Assembly (NCBI GenBank): GCA_937944105.1 | Contig: CALDZP010000091.1 | Location: forward strand, 1-34,304 | DNA length: 34,304 bases | Direction of reading: 5' to 3' | DNA from: an uncultured Ignavibacteria bacterium | GTDB lineage: Bacteria; Bacteroidota; Ignavibacteria; Ch128b | Shown here: one piece after another, positions 7,113-15,991 of the stretch | Numbering within the stretch: position 1 is the first letter of the stretch | How the letters are laid out: every line of letters begins with the position of its first letter | The notes under the pieces: model-generated | Seen by the model: the letters and a program-made list of their open reading frames with translations, nothing else | The model's database searches: none | What the model was told of the DNA's origin: nothing | Position numbers and translations under genes: made by a program

Positions 7113-8596
7113 ATAATTTAAATAACATAAAAGAAAAATTCTTATATCAAATCTGGCAGAATAAAAGATTTTCAAATGGCAAATTAACAACAATTACTAA
7201 CGATGAAATCGAAATTCTTGATGTAGGGACCAGAGTTGAAGGGGAAGATGGACCTGATTTTAAAAATGCAAGAATATTAATCGGTGGTATTAAGTATGTT
7301 GGTGATATTGAAATTGATACCAACATTAGTGATTGGGCAAAACATGAACATAATCGAAATGAAAAATATAATAAAGTCATCCTTCATGTATTTTTCAATC
7401 GTGATTTGAAAGATTTTTATCCAATAACCGCTTCGGGTCGTATTGTTCCTGCATTAAACTTGAGTAGTTTCATTGAAGAAGATTTACGTAAAGTTATTCG
7501 TGAAGCAATATCGATGGAAAAAGATCATCGATTAAAAGGGATACCGTGTCAATATAAGGAATTACAAACGACCGTAGATAAAAAGTTAACATTCTTACGA
7601 GAACTGGGTATCAAACGATTTGAAAAGAAATGTAATAGAATTTACCAGAGATTAAAAGAAATTTATTTTGAAGAACAATTAAAAAATTCTACAAAAGAGC
7701 CAGCAATACATTACACACCGAATGAAGAATTTTACAATAGGGAATTTAAACCCTCTGATTTTAAGAATGAAAAATTCTGGTTACAATTATTTTATGAATT
7801 AGTTTTCGAAGCTCTTGGTTATTCAAAAAATAAAGATATTTTTAGACGACTGGCAATAGAAGTTGATTTAGATTTCCTTTTGAAAAATCTGTCTAAAGAG
7901 AATTTTATCGATCAGGCAGAAAGTATTTATTTTTATGTTTCTGGTTTAACTCCAAAACTTAATGAAATTCATGATGAAGAGACTAAAGTTTATGTAAAGA
8001 AAATTTATGATGATTGGAAAAAATATCAATCCGATTTTAATGGTGAAATTTTAGAAGCATGGAAATGGCATTTCTTTCAATTGAAACCTCAAAATTTCCC
8101 TACAATTAGAATTGCTGGTGGTGTCAGATTATTGCATGAGTTATTATACAATAATCTACTCGGTAAGATAATGTCAACATTCGAAAAAATTGATAATACC
8201 TCGCAAATGTTGAAAAGTTTAAAATCTCTTTTGACAGTTGAAGCAGGTGGTTTCTGGAAGAATTATTTTCATTTTCATAAAAAAGCAGAAGTTCCTTTCA
8301 GGCATTTTATTGGAATATCTCGGGCAGAAGAAATTGTCGTAAATGTTGTTCTTCCATTTATTAAAGTTCTTTCAGATATATTTGGAAGAAAAAAAGATTC
8401 TGCAAAAGTCATGGCAATTTATAAGACCATGATGCAAAAGACAGATAACCAGATTGCAATAGATATTGCAAATGCACTTCAATTACCAAATATTGTTCAT
8501 CAGAGCATTTTTTATCAAGGTTTAATAGAATTGTTCAGAGAATATTGTAGTAAAAAGAAATGCAAACAATGTGAGATAGGAACCACCGCTGGCTAA
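7109..8596 (+). CDS. DUF2851 family protein
   Basis: A protein of 495 residues with the DUF2851 hallmarks: FLYQIWQNKRF near the start, VGTRVEGEDGPDFKNARI (about 38-55), GDIEIDTNISDWAKHEHNRN, YNKVILHVFF, and in the second half AGGVRLLHELLY. The C-terminus has a Cys cluster, YCSKKKCKQCEIG, which could bind a metal. No membrane segment or signal peptide is seen. DUF2851 proteins are typical of Bacteroidota and relatives. I know of no established function, though the N-terminal region has a nuclease-like look. The GTG start overlaps the pyrF stop, which indicates coupling. The stop overlaps the convergent DUF151 gene by four bases, with no room for a terminator. Confidence 0.85.
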   Translation: MNNLNNIKEKFLYQIWQNKRFSNGKLTTITNDEIEILDVGTRVEGEDGPDFKNARILIGGIKYVGDIEIDTNISDWAKHEHNRNEKYNKVILHVFFNRDLKDFYPITASGRIVPALNLSSFIEEDLRKVIREAISMEKDHRLKGIPCQYKELQTTVDKKLTFLRELGIKRFEKKCNRIYQRLKEIYFEEQLKNSTKEPAIHYTPNEEFYNREFKPSDFKNEKFWLQLFYELVFEALGYSKNKDIFRRLAIEVDLDFLLKNLSKENFIDQAESIYFYVSGLTPKLNEIHDEETKVYVKKIYDDWKKYQSDFNGEILEAWKWHFFQLKPQNFPTIRIAGGVRLLHELLYNNLLGKIMSTFEKIDNTSQMLKSLKSLLTVEAGGFWKNYFHFHKKAEVPFRHFIGISRAEEIVVNVVLPFIKVLSDIFGRKKDSAKVMAIYKTMMQKTDNQIAIDIANALQLPNIVHQSIFYQGLIELFREYCSKKKCKQCEIGTTAG

Positions 8597-9237
8597 TTAC
8601 CTTCTCCTGTTAACTTTTTAAGTTCATCTCTAATTTTAGCAGCTTTTTCATACTCTTCTTTTTCTATTGCTTCTTTTAATTGAGCTTGAAGCTGGGCGAT
8701 TCTATTTTCTTTATTTCTGTAAAAGGAAGGTTTTTCCTGTGATTGTGATTTTTTCTTCGAAGGGAAGATGTCATCATCATCATTTTCTTCTTCTTCTTCA
8801 CTTAATTTAAATCTATGAGTTTCCTCGGGTTCAACTTCAAAGCTTGCTTCTCGCATAACAATTTCACTTGCAAAAATAGGACATTTGAATCTAACAGAAA
8901 GAGCTATAGCATCACTTGGTCGTGCATCAATTTCCTGAGTCATGGATGAAATATCTAAAATTAACTTTGCATAAAAGGTGTTGTCTCTTAATTCATCAAT
9001 AATTATTTCTACGAGACTTGCGCCGAGTGACTCTATTATATTTTTTGTAAGATCGTGAGTTAAAGGTCTTGGAGGTTTGATGCCTTCAAGCTCCATTGCA
9101 ATTGCTTGAGCTTCGAAGGCACCAATTATAATGGGAAGATTCCTTGTTCCGTTCACTTCCCTTAAAATTAATGCATAAGCACCGCTTCCAGTCGGCGTCT
9201 GATGCAATCCTGCGATTTCAACTCTAACTTTTTCCAT
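8593..9237 (-). CDS. Bifunctional-nuclease (DUF151) protein with a UVR motif
   Basis: Residues 1-130 form the DUF151/BFN domain: VEIAGLHQTPTGSGAYALIL, LPIIIGAFEAQAIAMELEG, RPLTHDL and DARPSDAIALSVRFKCPIF. An acidic linker (EEEEENDDDDIF) follows, then a basic stretch. The end, about 178-210, is a UvrB/UvrC-type helical hairpin (KEAIEKEEYEKAAKIRDELKKL). DUF151-UVR fusions are common in Bacteroidota. A plant relative has RNase/DNase activity, and the bacterial role is not settled. It lies 13 bases after etfA on the same strand and is probably the third gene of that transcript. There is no clear Shine-Dalgarno before the ATG at 9237. Its stop overlaps the DUF2851 gene tail-to-tail. Confidence 0.88.
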   Translation of the reverse strand: MEKVRVEIAGLHQTPTGSGAYALILREVNGTRNLPIIIGAFEAQAIAMELEGIKPPRPLTHDLTKNIIESLGASLVEIIIDELRDNTFYAKLILDISSMTQEIDARPSDAIALSVRFKCPIFASEIVMREASFEVEPEETHRFKLSEEEEENDDDDIFPSKKKSQSQEKPSFYRNKENRIAQLQAQLKEAIEKEEYEKAAKIRDELKKLTGEGN

Positions 9238-9250
9238 TTTTTAATTTTTT

Positions 9251-10228
9251 TTAATTAACATATTTTTTTAATTCTTCTTTCAATACAGGTAAAATTTCTA
9301 AAACATCACCCACAATACCATAATCAGCAACTTGAAAAATTGGAGCATCTTTATCTTTGTTAATTGCAACTATACACCTTGCTGATGACATGCCAGCAAG
9401 ATGTTGAATTGCGCCAGAAATTCCACACGCAATATACAATTTTGGGGAAACAGTTTTTCCCGTTTGTCCAACTTGTTCAGAGTGAGGTCGCCATCCAGCA
9501 TCAACAACAGCTCTTGATGCACCAACGGCTCCATTTAGTAATTGAGCTATTTCCTCTAAAAGATAAAAATTTTCTGGTCCTTTCATTCCACGACCTCCTG
9601 AAATAATTATATCAGCTTCTGCTACATCAATTTTACCTTCAGATTTTACATAATCAACAGTTAAGCTGCGTAGATCAAGATTACTTTCCGGAACTTCTAT
9701 CACTTCAACATTTGTATTAACATTATATCCGTTTTCTGTTAAAGAAACAGTATTAGGTCGAATAGTTAGAACTTTAAACTCGGAATTGAGTGAAAAGTTC
9801 ATTATTGCTTTACCTGCAAATATTGGTCGTTCAAAAATTAAATTATTTTCTTTAAATGTAATAGACACACAATCTGCACCATAACCGGCTTTTAATTTTG
9901 CAGCTACAATTGGTGCTAAATCTTTACCCATTGAAGTATGCGAAAAGAGTAAAAGATTAAAATTATTTTCTTTTGCAAAATCAGAAATCAGTTTTGAATA
10001 AGCAGTGGATGAGTAATTTTTTAGTTTACTGTTTTTAAGATGGATTACTTTTTCCAAACCATGTTCAGAAACAATATTGAGATTTTTAATTTCATTACCA
10101 ACTACGATTCCGATTAATTCTGTATTTAATTCTTTAGACAATTGAAAACCTTTTCTAGCAGCTTCGAGTGATTGTTTTTTTATTTCATCATTTCGTTGTT
10201 CAAGAAAAACTAAAATTTTATTATACAT
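9251..10228 (-). CDS. etfA: Electron transfer flavoprotein alpha subunit
   Basis: The large ETF subunit (325 residues) holds FAD and moves electrons from acyl-CoA and similar dehydrogenases to the quinone pool. The N-terminal half is the adenine-nucleotide-hydrolase-like fold (ILVFLEQRNDEIKK onward, VSEHGLEKVIHL). The C-terminal FAD domain has GGRGMKGPENFYLLEEIA, GAVGASRAVVDAGWRP, QVGQTGKTVSPKLYIACGISGAIQH and APIFQVADYGIVGD. AAGGGG precedes the ATG. It lies 11 bases after etfB. No ETF:quinone oxidoreductase or acyl-CoA dehydrogenase is in the window, so the electron donors are unknown here. Sequence gives no sign of the bifurcating type. Confidence 0.95.
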   Translation of the reverse strand: MYNKILVFLEQRNDEIKKQSLEAARKGFQLSKELNTELIGIVVGNEIKNLNIVSEHGLEKVIHLKNSKLKNYSSTAYSKLISDFAKENNFNLLLFSHTSMGKDLAPIVAAKLKAGYGADCVSITFKENNLIFERPIFAGKAIMNFSLNSEFKVLTIRPNTVSLTENGYNVNTNVEVIEVPESNLDLRSLTVDYVKSEGKIDVAEADIIISGGRGMKGPENFYLLEEIAQLLNGAVGASRAVVDAGWRPHSEQVGQTGKTVSPKLYIACGISGAIQHLAGMSSARCIVAINKDKDAPIFQVADYGIVGDVLEILPVLKEELKKYVN

Positions 10229-10239
10229 TTTTTTCCCCT

Positions 10240-10986
10240 TTAAATTACTTTTGCTTCCTCTCTTAACAATCTGACTAATTCTGGAACAGCGGTTGCGTCT
10301 GTTCCAAGAATTTTAGATTTTCTTTGTGATTCAGGTAATCTTAATTCATTGACCACAAGTCGATTTTGTTTTACTTCGAAAAATTTTTCTTCAATTGGTT
10401 TGGATTTTGCTGCCATAATTCCTTTTAGTGAAGCATATCGAGGTTCATTCAATCCTTTTTGAGTTGTGATGACAACAGGTAGAGAAGATTCACATTTCTC
10501 TATTCCGCCTTCAACTTCTCTTTCAGCTTTAATAATGTTATTATCAATCTCTAATTTAACAACAGTTGAAATTGAGGGGAATCCTAAGAGTTCAGCGAGC
10601 ATTTGTCCAACTGCAGAACTATCGTAATCCACTGATTGCTTTCCACAAAAAACAATATCAGGTTGGAGAGGTAAAATTTCACTGGCTAAAGCTTCTGCAA
10701 TCGTAAGTGTATCAACATTTGTTTCGCCTTTAATTAAAATACCTTTATCTGCACCCATTGCCAAAGCTTTTCTTATTGATTCTTTTGCATTATCGTTACC
10801 ATAAGTTACTACAATTACTTCACCACCAAATTTCTCTTTAGTTCTGAGAGCTTCTTCTACAGCAAATTCATCATATGGATTTATTACAAAAGAAACTCCC
10901 GTTTGATCTATTGTTTTTCTATCTTGAGATATTTTTATTTTAGTTGCTGTATCAGGAACATGACTTAAAGCAACAACAATTTTCAT
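10240..10986 (-). CDS. etfB: Electron transfer flavoprotein beta subunit
   Basis: The small ETF subunit (248 residues) binds AMP in ordinary ETFs and pairs with EtfA. It shows the full family pattern: MKIVVALSHVPDT, INPYDEFAVEEALRTKE, VVTYGNDNAKESIRKALAMGADKGI, PDIVFCGKQSVDYDSSAVGQMLAELLG, and EVEGGIEKCESSLPVVITTQKGLNEPRYASLKGIMAAKSKPIE. AAGGAAG sits 5 bases before the ATG at 10986. It heads the run etfB-etfA-DUF151 and is divergent from clpS, with 88 bases between the two starts. Confidence 0.95.
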   Translation of the reverse strand: MKIVVALSHVPDTATKIKISQDRKTIDQTGVSFVINPYDEFAVEEALRTKEKFGGEVIVVTYGNDNAKESIRKALAMGADKGILIKGETNVDTLTIAEALASEILPLQPDIVFCGKQSVDYDSSAVGQMLAELLGFPSISTVVKLEIDNNIIKAEREVEGGIEKCESSLPVVITTQKGLNEPRYASLKGIMAAKSKPIEEKFFEVKQNRLVVNELRLPESQRKSKILGTDATAVPELVRLLREEAKVI

Positions 10987-11074
10987 TTTTCTTCCTTTAT
11001 TTTTGTAAGTAAATTACTAATCAAAAAATTAAATAACAATTGATTAAAATTTAAACTATGATTAAATTTTTTAT

Positions 11075-11356
11075 ATGGAAGAGCCAATTGTAATTGAAGA
11101 AATCAAAACTACTGATGGAACTGATGTAACTTTTCCATGCAAAGTCATTTTGTTTAATGACGACTGGCATACATTTGATGAAGTGATAAATCAGTTAATT
11201 AAAGCTACTGGTTGTTCATACGAAAAAGCCGAGGCTTTAACTTGGGAAGTTCATACTAAAGGTAAGGCTGTCGTATTTTCAGGTGAATTATCAGAATGTT
11301 TAAGGGTAAGTGCTATTCTTGAGGAGATAGCTCTTCATACACAAATTGAATCTTAA
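11075..11356 (+). CDS. clpS: ClpS-like N-degron adaptor
   Basis: ClpS hands proteins with destabilising N-termini to the ClpAP or ClpCP protease. This 93-residue version has VILFNDDWHTFDEVINQL, with the N-degron-binding Asn28-Asp29-Asp30, and TWEVHTKGKAVV with His60, the residues that contact the N-terminal amino group in characterised ClpS. The segment after the His is shorter than in E. coli ClpS and ends LHTQIES. No ClpA/ClpC gene is nearby, as is usual in this group. No Shine-Dalgarno is seen before the ATG at 11075; another ATG at 11058 is out of frame. It stands alone between the divergent etf operon and tRNA-Ser. Confidence 0.85.
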   Translation: MEEPIVIEEIKTTDGTDVTFPCKVILFNDDWHTFDEVINQLIKATGCSYEKAEALTWEVHTKGKAVVFSGELSECLRVSAILEEIALHTQIES

Positions 11357-11548
11357 TAATTGTGATTGTATTCGTTGATAAAAATTATTTAATACATATT
11401 TTCTAAATCAAATGAATAAAGTAAAATCAATATGTAAATTGATTTTTAGTAAGCAAAAAATTTTAATAATATGATTTACGATTATTCATAAGTTTTTGAT
11501 ATTTAGATGTTTAAAAACTTTATATTTGAGACAAGTTTTTGAAAATTT

Positions 11549-11637
11549 GGAGAGGTGCTAGAGTGGTTGAATAGGCCGGTCTCGAAAACCGGTGTCCTGG
11601 GTAACCGGGACCGTGGGTTCGAATCCCACCCTCTCCG
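11549..11637 (+). tRNA. tRNA-Ser (CGA)
   Basis: Class II tRNA of 89 bases: acceptor GGAGAGG (11549-11555) with CCTCTCC (11630-11636), discriminator G, and CCA not encoded. The anticodon stem CCGGT/ACCGG encloses CTCGAAA, so the anticodon is CGA, reading UCG. The long variable arm GTCCTGG-GTAA-CCGGGAC marks serine. The T-arm is GTGGG-TTCGAAT-CCCAC. This is intact and is the in-window reference for the split tRNA-Ser-like sequence at 175-232. Confidence 0.96.
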
Positions 11638-12298
11638 CAAAGTTTTAAGTCATATGTTGTTTTTATTATACACCTGCTAAATTCTGAGCTAAAGTTTAAT
11701 GCATTTCTGGAGTAAAATCCCATTAACTAAGAAAAAGTTGAATTTGTAATCAAAATTTTGTTCGTAATTTTTTAATTTCTCAAATTGTAGCGAGTTGTTT
11801 GTTTGACTGCTTAAATTTTTTTAAATCCATCTAATTCAAAATTTATTTCTTTAAGAAAATCAAAATTCCATCGATCTTGATAAACATTTGTGTGAATTCG
11901 ACATTATTAGATTATATATATTTCTGTAATTCAACCTACTCTGTATGATTCTAATTTTTTCATAAAGGAATTAGTTATAAATTTTTAGTTTATAATTTAT
12001 ACTAAAATTTTTTTGCAATTAAAAATTTATCTGAAATATCATAAGAAAATAGTATTGGTTTGATGATTTATTAAGATGATTTTATTCTAGCGAGAAATTT
12101 AAAGTTATTAAAATCTATATTTATAAATCGAAGATGAGTCGTTATAATTTTATATCTAATTGAGTATTTAATTTAATGTTTAATATTCTGACTTAATTAA
12201 AGCAGAATTATTAAATACCTCTTTACTTTTAATAAAAATTTCCATAGAATTTCGTAAAATTTTTAGAAAAATCAATAACAAAATAGAGTGGGCTTAAA
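11638..12298. other. Gene-free stretch of 660 bases
   Basis: Very AT-rich, with stop codons in all frames. No RNA gene, promoter box or hairpin convincing enough to list was found. It separates tRNA-Ser from the lipoprotein gene. A reverse-strand frame over the tRNA (to 11723) is discounted as a tRNA shadow. Confidence 0.6.
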
Positions 12299-13672
12299 AT
12301 GAAATACATTAAAATACTGTTTTTACTTGTCCTTCCATTCATCTTAATAAATTGTGCTTCTTCTGAACCCGAAGAAGAAACTTCAACTCATACATCAGTT
12401 CCGATAGTTACTGAAACTAAAACAAGCTCAAATACTATTATATTCCGTGATGATTCAAATGAAATATTAAAGAATGCGTTGAAAAATAATAAAGTTGATT
12501 TAGTCTCCCAGTCTGTTTGTCCAAAAGTATTTAATGGCTGTTGTCTTTCAAATGGTGTATCAAAATATCATAATGGTATTTATGCAGAATTTTACAATAT
12601 GTCATCATCGCTGGGAAAAGATATATATTGTGATTTATGGTTGCATTATAAATCTGATGAGGGACAGGTTCTTGCTTTTCCAGTGGAATATCAGAATAAC
12701 AGAAATATGATGAAAGTTAATGGGGTTTATTTCGAGTGTATAGAAGATGGGGAGCATTTCTGGGTACCAAATTTTAATTACTTTCACACTGGCTGGCCAA
12801 GTGAAACATTTGATTATGTAATGGATTTTGCCCCAGGTAAATTTATAAGATTTAAACAACAATTTTGTAGAAATCTGGGAATCCCAGAGCCGAAATCTTC
12901 GACTGGTAAAATATTTCCTCTTGAAATTTCTGAAAATCAATCTTTAAAGATTTTTTCCCAACTTCCATTTGAAGATCTGGTTGTAGAGTATAAAGATTTG
13001 ACTGCTGGATTAGATAACTTTGCTGATTATTATTACTTTGATCGACTAGATTATTTGAGGGACAAATTGGCCAATGTATCGTTTTTAATTCGAGATAACG
13101 AAACGCTTTTTCCTGTCGAAGATGCTATTGTAACGATTACTCCTTTAGAAGCAGCTGAAGAACTTTCAGAAGTTTTTGAAAGATTTACAGATTTTACATT
13201 AAGAGCACCAAACTTTGATTATGGTTTCTACGGATTCAAAAGTTGCGCTTCGGAAAAAACACTTGATAAATTTTCAATGCAAAAAAAATTGTTCAATTAT
13301 TTTACCGAATATAAATTGAACCCATGGGCAGTTATTAATAATGAAATTAAAACAAAAACAAATAGAGATGGTGAATTTTATTGGACTACTAATGAACTAC
13401 TTAATAGTAACCCTGATCTTTACACTGATTTGATTAAGACCCCATTATTCAAAAAAGAAATCATGCTGAAAGGACATTATTATGTTTTGTCGAAAGATAA
13501 AAAGTATGCTATCAAAGTAATTCATCCAAGATATCAATATTTTGAAAGAACATTTTCAATTTCAGGAGATAGCCAGGTGATTATTGATTTAGCACAAGTA
13601 ACAACAAAACTTGAAAATGTTGGAGGAAGAGGTAATAAAGAGAATTTATATATCAGGCCAATTTTAAAATAA
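12299..13672 (+). CDS. Lipoprotein of unknown function
   Basis: I do not recognise the family. The 457 residues start with a lipoprotein signal: MKYIKI, a hydrophobic run FLLVLPFILI, then Cys19 in LINC (Asn at -1 is tolerated), followed by an acidic/Thr-rich linker. Residues about 60-190 hold five or six cysteines (VCPKVFNGCCLSNG, IYCDLWLHY, YFECIEDGEHFWVPNF, QQFCRNLG), suggesting disulphides in an exported domain rich in Trp/Tyr/Phe. The last 60 residues (KKYAIKVIHPRYQYFERTF...QVIIDLAQV) look like a carboxypeptidase-regulatory/PEGA-type beta domain, which is inference. The gene is monocistronic, with 660 gene-free bases before it and a strong terminator after. Likely a periplasmic or outer-membrane-anchored protein. 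Confidence 0.8.
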   Translation: MKYIKILFLLVLPFILINCASSEPEEETSTHTSVPIVTETKTSSNTIIFRDDSNEILKNALKNNKVDLVSQSVCPKVFNGCCLSNGVSKYHNGIYAEFYNMSSSLGKDIYCDLWLHYKSDEGQVLAFPVEYQNNRNMMKVNGVYFECIEDGEHFWVPNFNYFHTGWPSETFDYVMDFAPGKFIRFKQQFCRNLGIPEPKSSTGKIFPLEISENQSLKIFSQLPFEDLVVEYKDLTAGLDNFADYYYFDRLDYLRDKLANVSFLIRDNETLFPVEDAIVTITPLEAAEELSEVFERFTDFTLRAPNFDYGFYGFKSCASEKTLDKFSMQKKLFNYFTEYKLNPWAVINNEIKTKTNRDGEFYWTTNELLNSNPDLYTDLIKTPLFKKEIMLKGHYYVLSKDKKYAIKVIHPRYQYFERTFSISGDSQVIIDLAQVTTKLENVGGRGNKENLYIRPILK

Positions 13673-13694
13673 TTCAATTTATGGTTGAAAGTTC

Positions 13695-13732
13695 AAGGTT
13701 TGTTCATAGTTATCTATGGACAAACCTTTTTT
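13695..13732 (+). terminator. Strong terminator after the lipoprotein gene
   Basis: AAGGTTTGTTCATAG (13695-13709) pairs with CTATGGACAAACCTT (13714-13728) over 15 bp, with a single G-T wobble and a 4-base loop. A run of six T (13727-13732) overlaps the stem end. It lies 22 bases after the lipoprotein stop. Confidence 0.9.
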
Positions 13733-13883
13733 GTTATCATTATTAGAGTGGGTAAAAAACTTTTATTAAATAAACATTGGGTGTTAAAATTGAAAATTAT
13801 ATCATATGAGTCTTTAATACTAAGAGTGATTTGTTATAGAGCTGAATTACAATAAGAGAAATTCTTGTATGTTTAGGTTAATA

Positions 13884-15068
13884 TTAAAACGTTATAATAA
13901 ACTTTAAAGAATCGTGAGAAAAATCTTTAAATATTATTCTTTTACTCAATTCGTATGAATTTCTAAGGATCTTTTCGTTAATTGAATTTAGTCGAATGAA
14001 ATCAGAATTTATCATCTCGTGAGTCAAAGGGATAATTTTGTATTGTAGCTTTTTTGAAATCATTCCTTTATAAACATATGTAGGTATTATCTTAATTGTT
14101 TTGAGTTTTAATCGATTGGTTGTTAAATTTTTTTCGATAGTTATGTACAAAATTGCACCTGTAGCAGTTTCTAACTTTCTTTGATTTGAGAGAAAATTTC
14201 CAAGTGAATATGCTACTAATACACTATCAAGTTTCGAATTAATTGAACTCTCAAGTCTTAATGGTTGAAGAACGTGCGGATGATTTCCAATAATTATATC
14301 CACACCATAGCTGATTAATGAATCAACCACTTGTTTTTGAAATTTATTTGGAGTGAAAGAATATTCATCTCCAAAGTGTAAATTTACTACAATCAAATCT
14401 GTTTGTGCATTTTTTGCTTTTATTACTTGACTTTTTAGAGAATCAGGATTTATTAAATTCAAAAGATATTTTTTCTCGTTTGAAATTAAATTGCCATTCG
14501 TACCATAGGTGGCTGCAATAAAGCAAACTCTAATATTTTTTATTGTAAATATTCTCAATGAATCGTAATCATTAAAACTTTCGAAAGAACCTGTATAGTG
14601 AAGTTTGTATTGTTTTAGTTTCTCGATAGTTTTCAAAATTCCTTTCTCACCGTAATCAAGCATATGATTATTTGCTGTAAATAACAGATCGAATCCAGAA
14701 TTCTTTAAAGCCCTTAAATATTCAGTTGGTGAGCGAAATCTTGGATAACCAGTATATGTATCATTTGAATCACCAATTGTCGTTTCAAGATTCCCTGCTG
14801 TAAAATCTGGTTCTGCTAAATAATTTCGCACCAATTCAAAGACAGGTTCAAAATCAATTTTATTTGAATCGTTAATCGCAGTTTTTATTTGTGGTGTATG
14901 ACACATTAAATCTCCAACAAATGCAAGGGTTATTGTACTTATAGAATCTTGCTCTTGATTGAACACTAAATAATTTTGAGAAACAGTTGAAGAAATGAAT
15001 AAATATGTAAGTATAAATGATAAAATAAAGATTGAAAACATCTGGTTAGATTTAAATTTGAGATTCAT
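13884..15068 (-). CDS. CapA-family (PgsA-like) exported phosphoesterase-fold protein
   Basis: CapA/PgsA proteins have a calcineurin-like metallophosphoesterase fold and take part in poly-gamma-glutamate synthesis in some bacteria; elsewhere their role is unclear. The motifs in order are LAFVGDLMCH, AGNLETTIG, FRSPTEYLRALKNSGFDLLFTANNHMLDYGEKGI, VVNLHFGDEY, IIIGNHPHVLQPL and VAYSLGNFLSNQ, which supply the expected Asp, Asn-His, His and Asn-His-x-His metal ligands. The frame stays open to a TTG at 15119, but I choose the ATG at 15068 because a lysine-rich start and hydrophobic signal segment (FSIFILSFILTYLFISS) follow; an ATG 27 bases further in is also possible. No pgsB/pgsC neighbours, so capsule synthesis is not implied. 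Transcribed away from pdxJ. Confidence 0.83.
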   Translation of the reverse strand: MNLKFKSNQMFSIFILSFILTYLFISSTVSQNYLVFNQEQDSISTITLAFVGDLMCHTPQIKTAINDSNKIDFEPVFELVRNYLAEPDFTAGNLETTIGDSNDTYTGYPRFRSPTEYLRALKNSGFDLLFTANNHMLDYGEKGILKTIEKLKQYKLHYTGSFESFNDYDSLRIFTIKNIRVCFIAATYGTNGNLISNEKKYLLNLINPDSLKSQVIKAKNAQTDLIVVNLHFGDEYSFTPNKFQKQVVDSLISYGVDIIIGNHPHVLQPLRLESSINSKLDSVLVAYSLGNFLSNQRKLETATGAILYITIEKNLTTNRLKLKTIKIIPTYVYKGMISKKLQYKIIPLTHEMINSDFIRLNSINEKILRNSYELSKRIIFKDFSHDSLKFIITF

Positions 15069-15245
15069 AAAATTCGAATTTAATTCTTTGGTTTTTAAAC
15101 TTATTAAAATTTGTATCAAAAATTTTCTTATTGAAAAAATCTTATTTTTATTATTTCTTTCTTAATATCTAATGAAATAGCAAGAGCATTGATTTTATTA
15201 AATTCTTTTGTAGAAAATTAAATTTCAATTTAATATGCCATTAAC

Positions 15246-15253
15246 TAATTTTG
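15246..15253 (+). promoter_or_regulatory. Possible -7 box of pdxJ
   Basis: TAATTTTG fits TAnnTTTG. If used, transcription would begin near 15260, which excludes the in-frame TTG at 15251 as a start and agrees with the ATG at 15275. No -33 partner is evident. Confidence 0.3.
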
Positions 15254-15274
15254 ATGAAAAATATGGAGAAAAAA

Positions 15275-15991
15275 ATGCGTCTCTGTGTTAATATAGATCA
15301 TGTTGCAACCTTAAGACAGGCAAGAGGAGAATTTGAACCTGATCCAATAACAGCTGCTTTAATATGTGAACTTGCAGGAGTTGATGGTATTGTTTGTCAT
15401 TTGAGAGAAGATAGAAGACATATAAACGATAGAGATGTCTATTTATTGAGGGAACTTGTTAAAACAAAACTCGATCTCGAAATGTCGATGGATCCACAAA
15501 TTGTCTCGATTGCTTGCAAAGTAAAACCAGATCTTGCAACACTCGTTCCAGAAAGAAGACAGGAACTAACAACAGAAGGTGGATTGGATGTTGTTAAATA
15601 TTTTGAAAGAGTAAAAGAAGTTGTTGAAGAACTTCATTCAAATAAAATTGAGGTTAGTCTTTTTGTTGACCCTGTAGAAGAACAGATTGAAGCAGCAGCC
15701 GAAGCTGGAGCTGACTTAATTGAAATTCATACTGGGTTCTATGCAAATACAATTAGTGAAGAAGAAGCAAAAGAAGAGTTAGAAAAAATTCGATATGCAG
15801 CAAAATTAGGTAAAAGATTAAATCTTGGTGTAAATGCTGGACATGGATTAAATTATTTAAATATTATTCCATTAAGAGAAATAAGAGAAATTGATGAGGT
15901 AAGCATTGGCCATTCAATAATTGCAAAAGCGGTTTTCGTTGGATTAGAAAATGCTGTAAAGGAAATGATCAGGTTGGTCAAGGGTGTATAA
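15275..15991 (+). CDS. pdxJ: Pyridoxine 5'-phosphate synthase
   Basis: Condenses 3-amino-2-oxopropyl phosphate with 1-deoxyxylulose-5-phosphate to pyridoxine phosphate, the last step of DXP-dependent vitamin B6 synthesis. The TIM-barrel motifs are clear: RLCVNIDHVATLRQARGE, GVDGIVCHLREDRRHINDRD (catalytic Glu/His region), LDLEMSMDPQIV, LVPERRQELTTEGGLDV, SLFVDPVEEQIEAA, IEIHTGFYA, LNLGVNAGHGLNY and EVSIGHSIIAKAVFVGLENAV. The frame extends upstream to a TTG at 15251, but PdxJ proteins begin at MRL-VNIDH, and GGAG lies 6 bases before the ATG at 15275, so that start is used (238 residues). The downstream gene overlaps its last codons. Confidence 0.95.
   Translation: MRLCVNIDHVATLRQARGEFEPDPITAALICELAGVDGIVCHLREDRRHINDRDVYLLRELVKTKLDLEMSMDPQIVSIACKVKPDLATLVPERRQELTTEGGLDVVKYFERVKEVVEELHSNKIEVSLFVDPVEEQIEAAAEAGADLIEIHTGFYANTISEEEAKEELEKIRYAAKLGKRLNLGVNAGHGLNYLNIIPLREIREIDEVSIGHSIIAKAVFVGLENAVKEMIRLVKGV

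Noticed and set aside
9364-9606. Plus-strand frame inside etfA
   Set aside because: Gln/His-rich shadow of a strongly conserved gene on the other strand.
11520-11723. Reverse-strand open frame of 67 codons across tRNA-Ser
   Set aside because: Its conserved-looking middle is only the reverse translation of the tRNA; databases hold many such artefacts. It has no ribosome site and no family.
15069-15119. TTG at 15119 as the start of the CapA-like gene
   Set aside because: It adds 17 residues before the signal peptide without a ribosome site; the ATG at 15068 gives a normal signal sequence.
15251-15274. TTG as the start of pdxJ
   Set aside because: The family begins at the later MRL-VNIDH, GGAG is placed for the ATG at 15275, and a likely promoter box covers the TTG.
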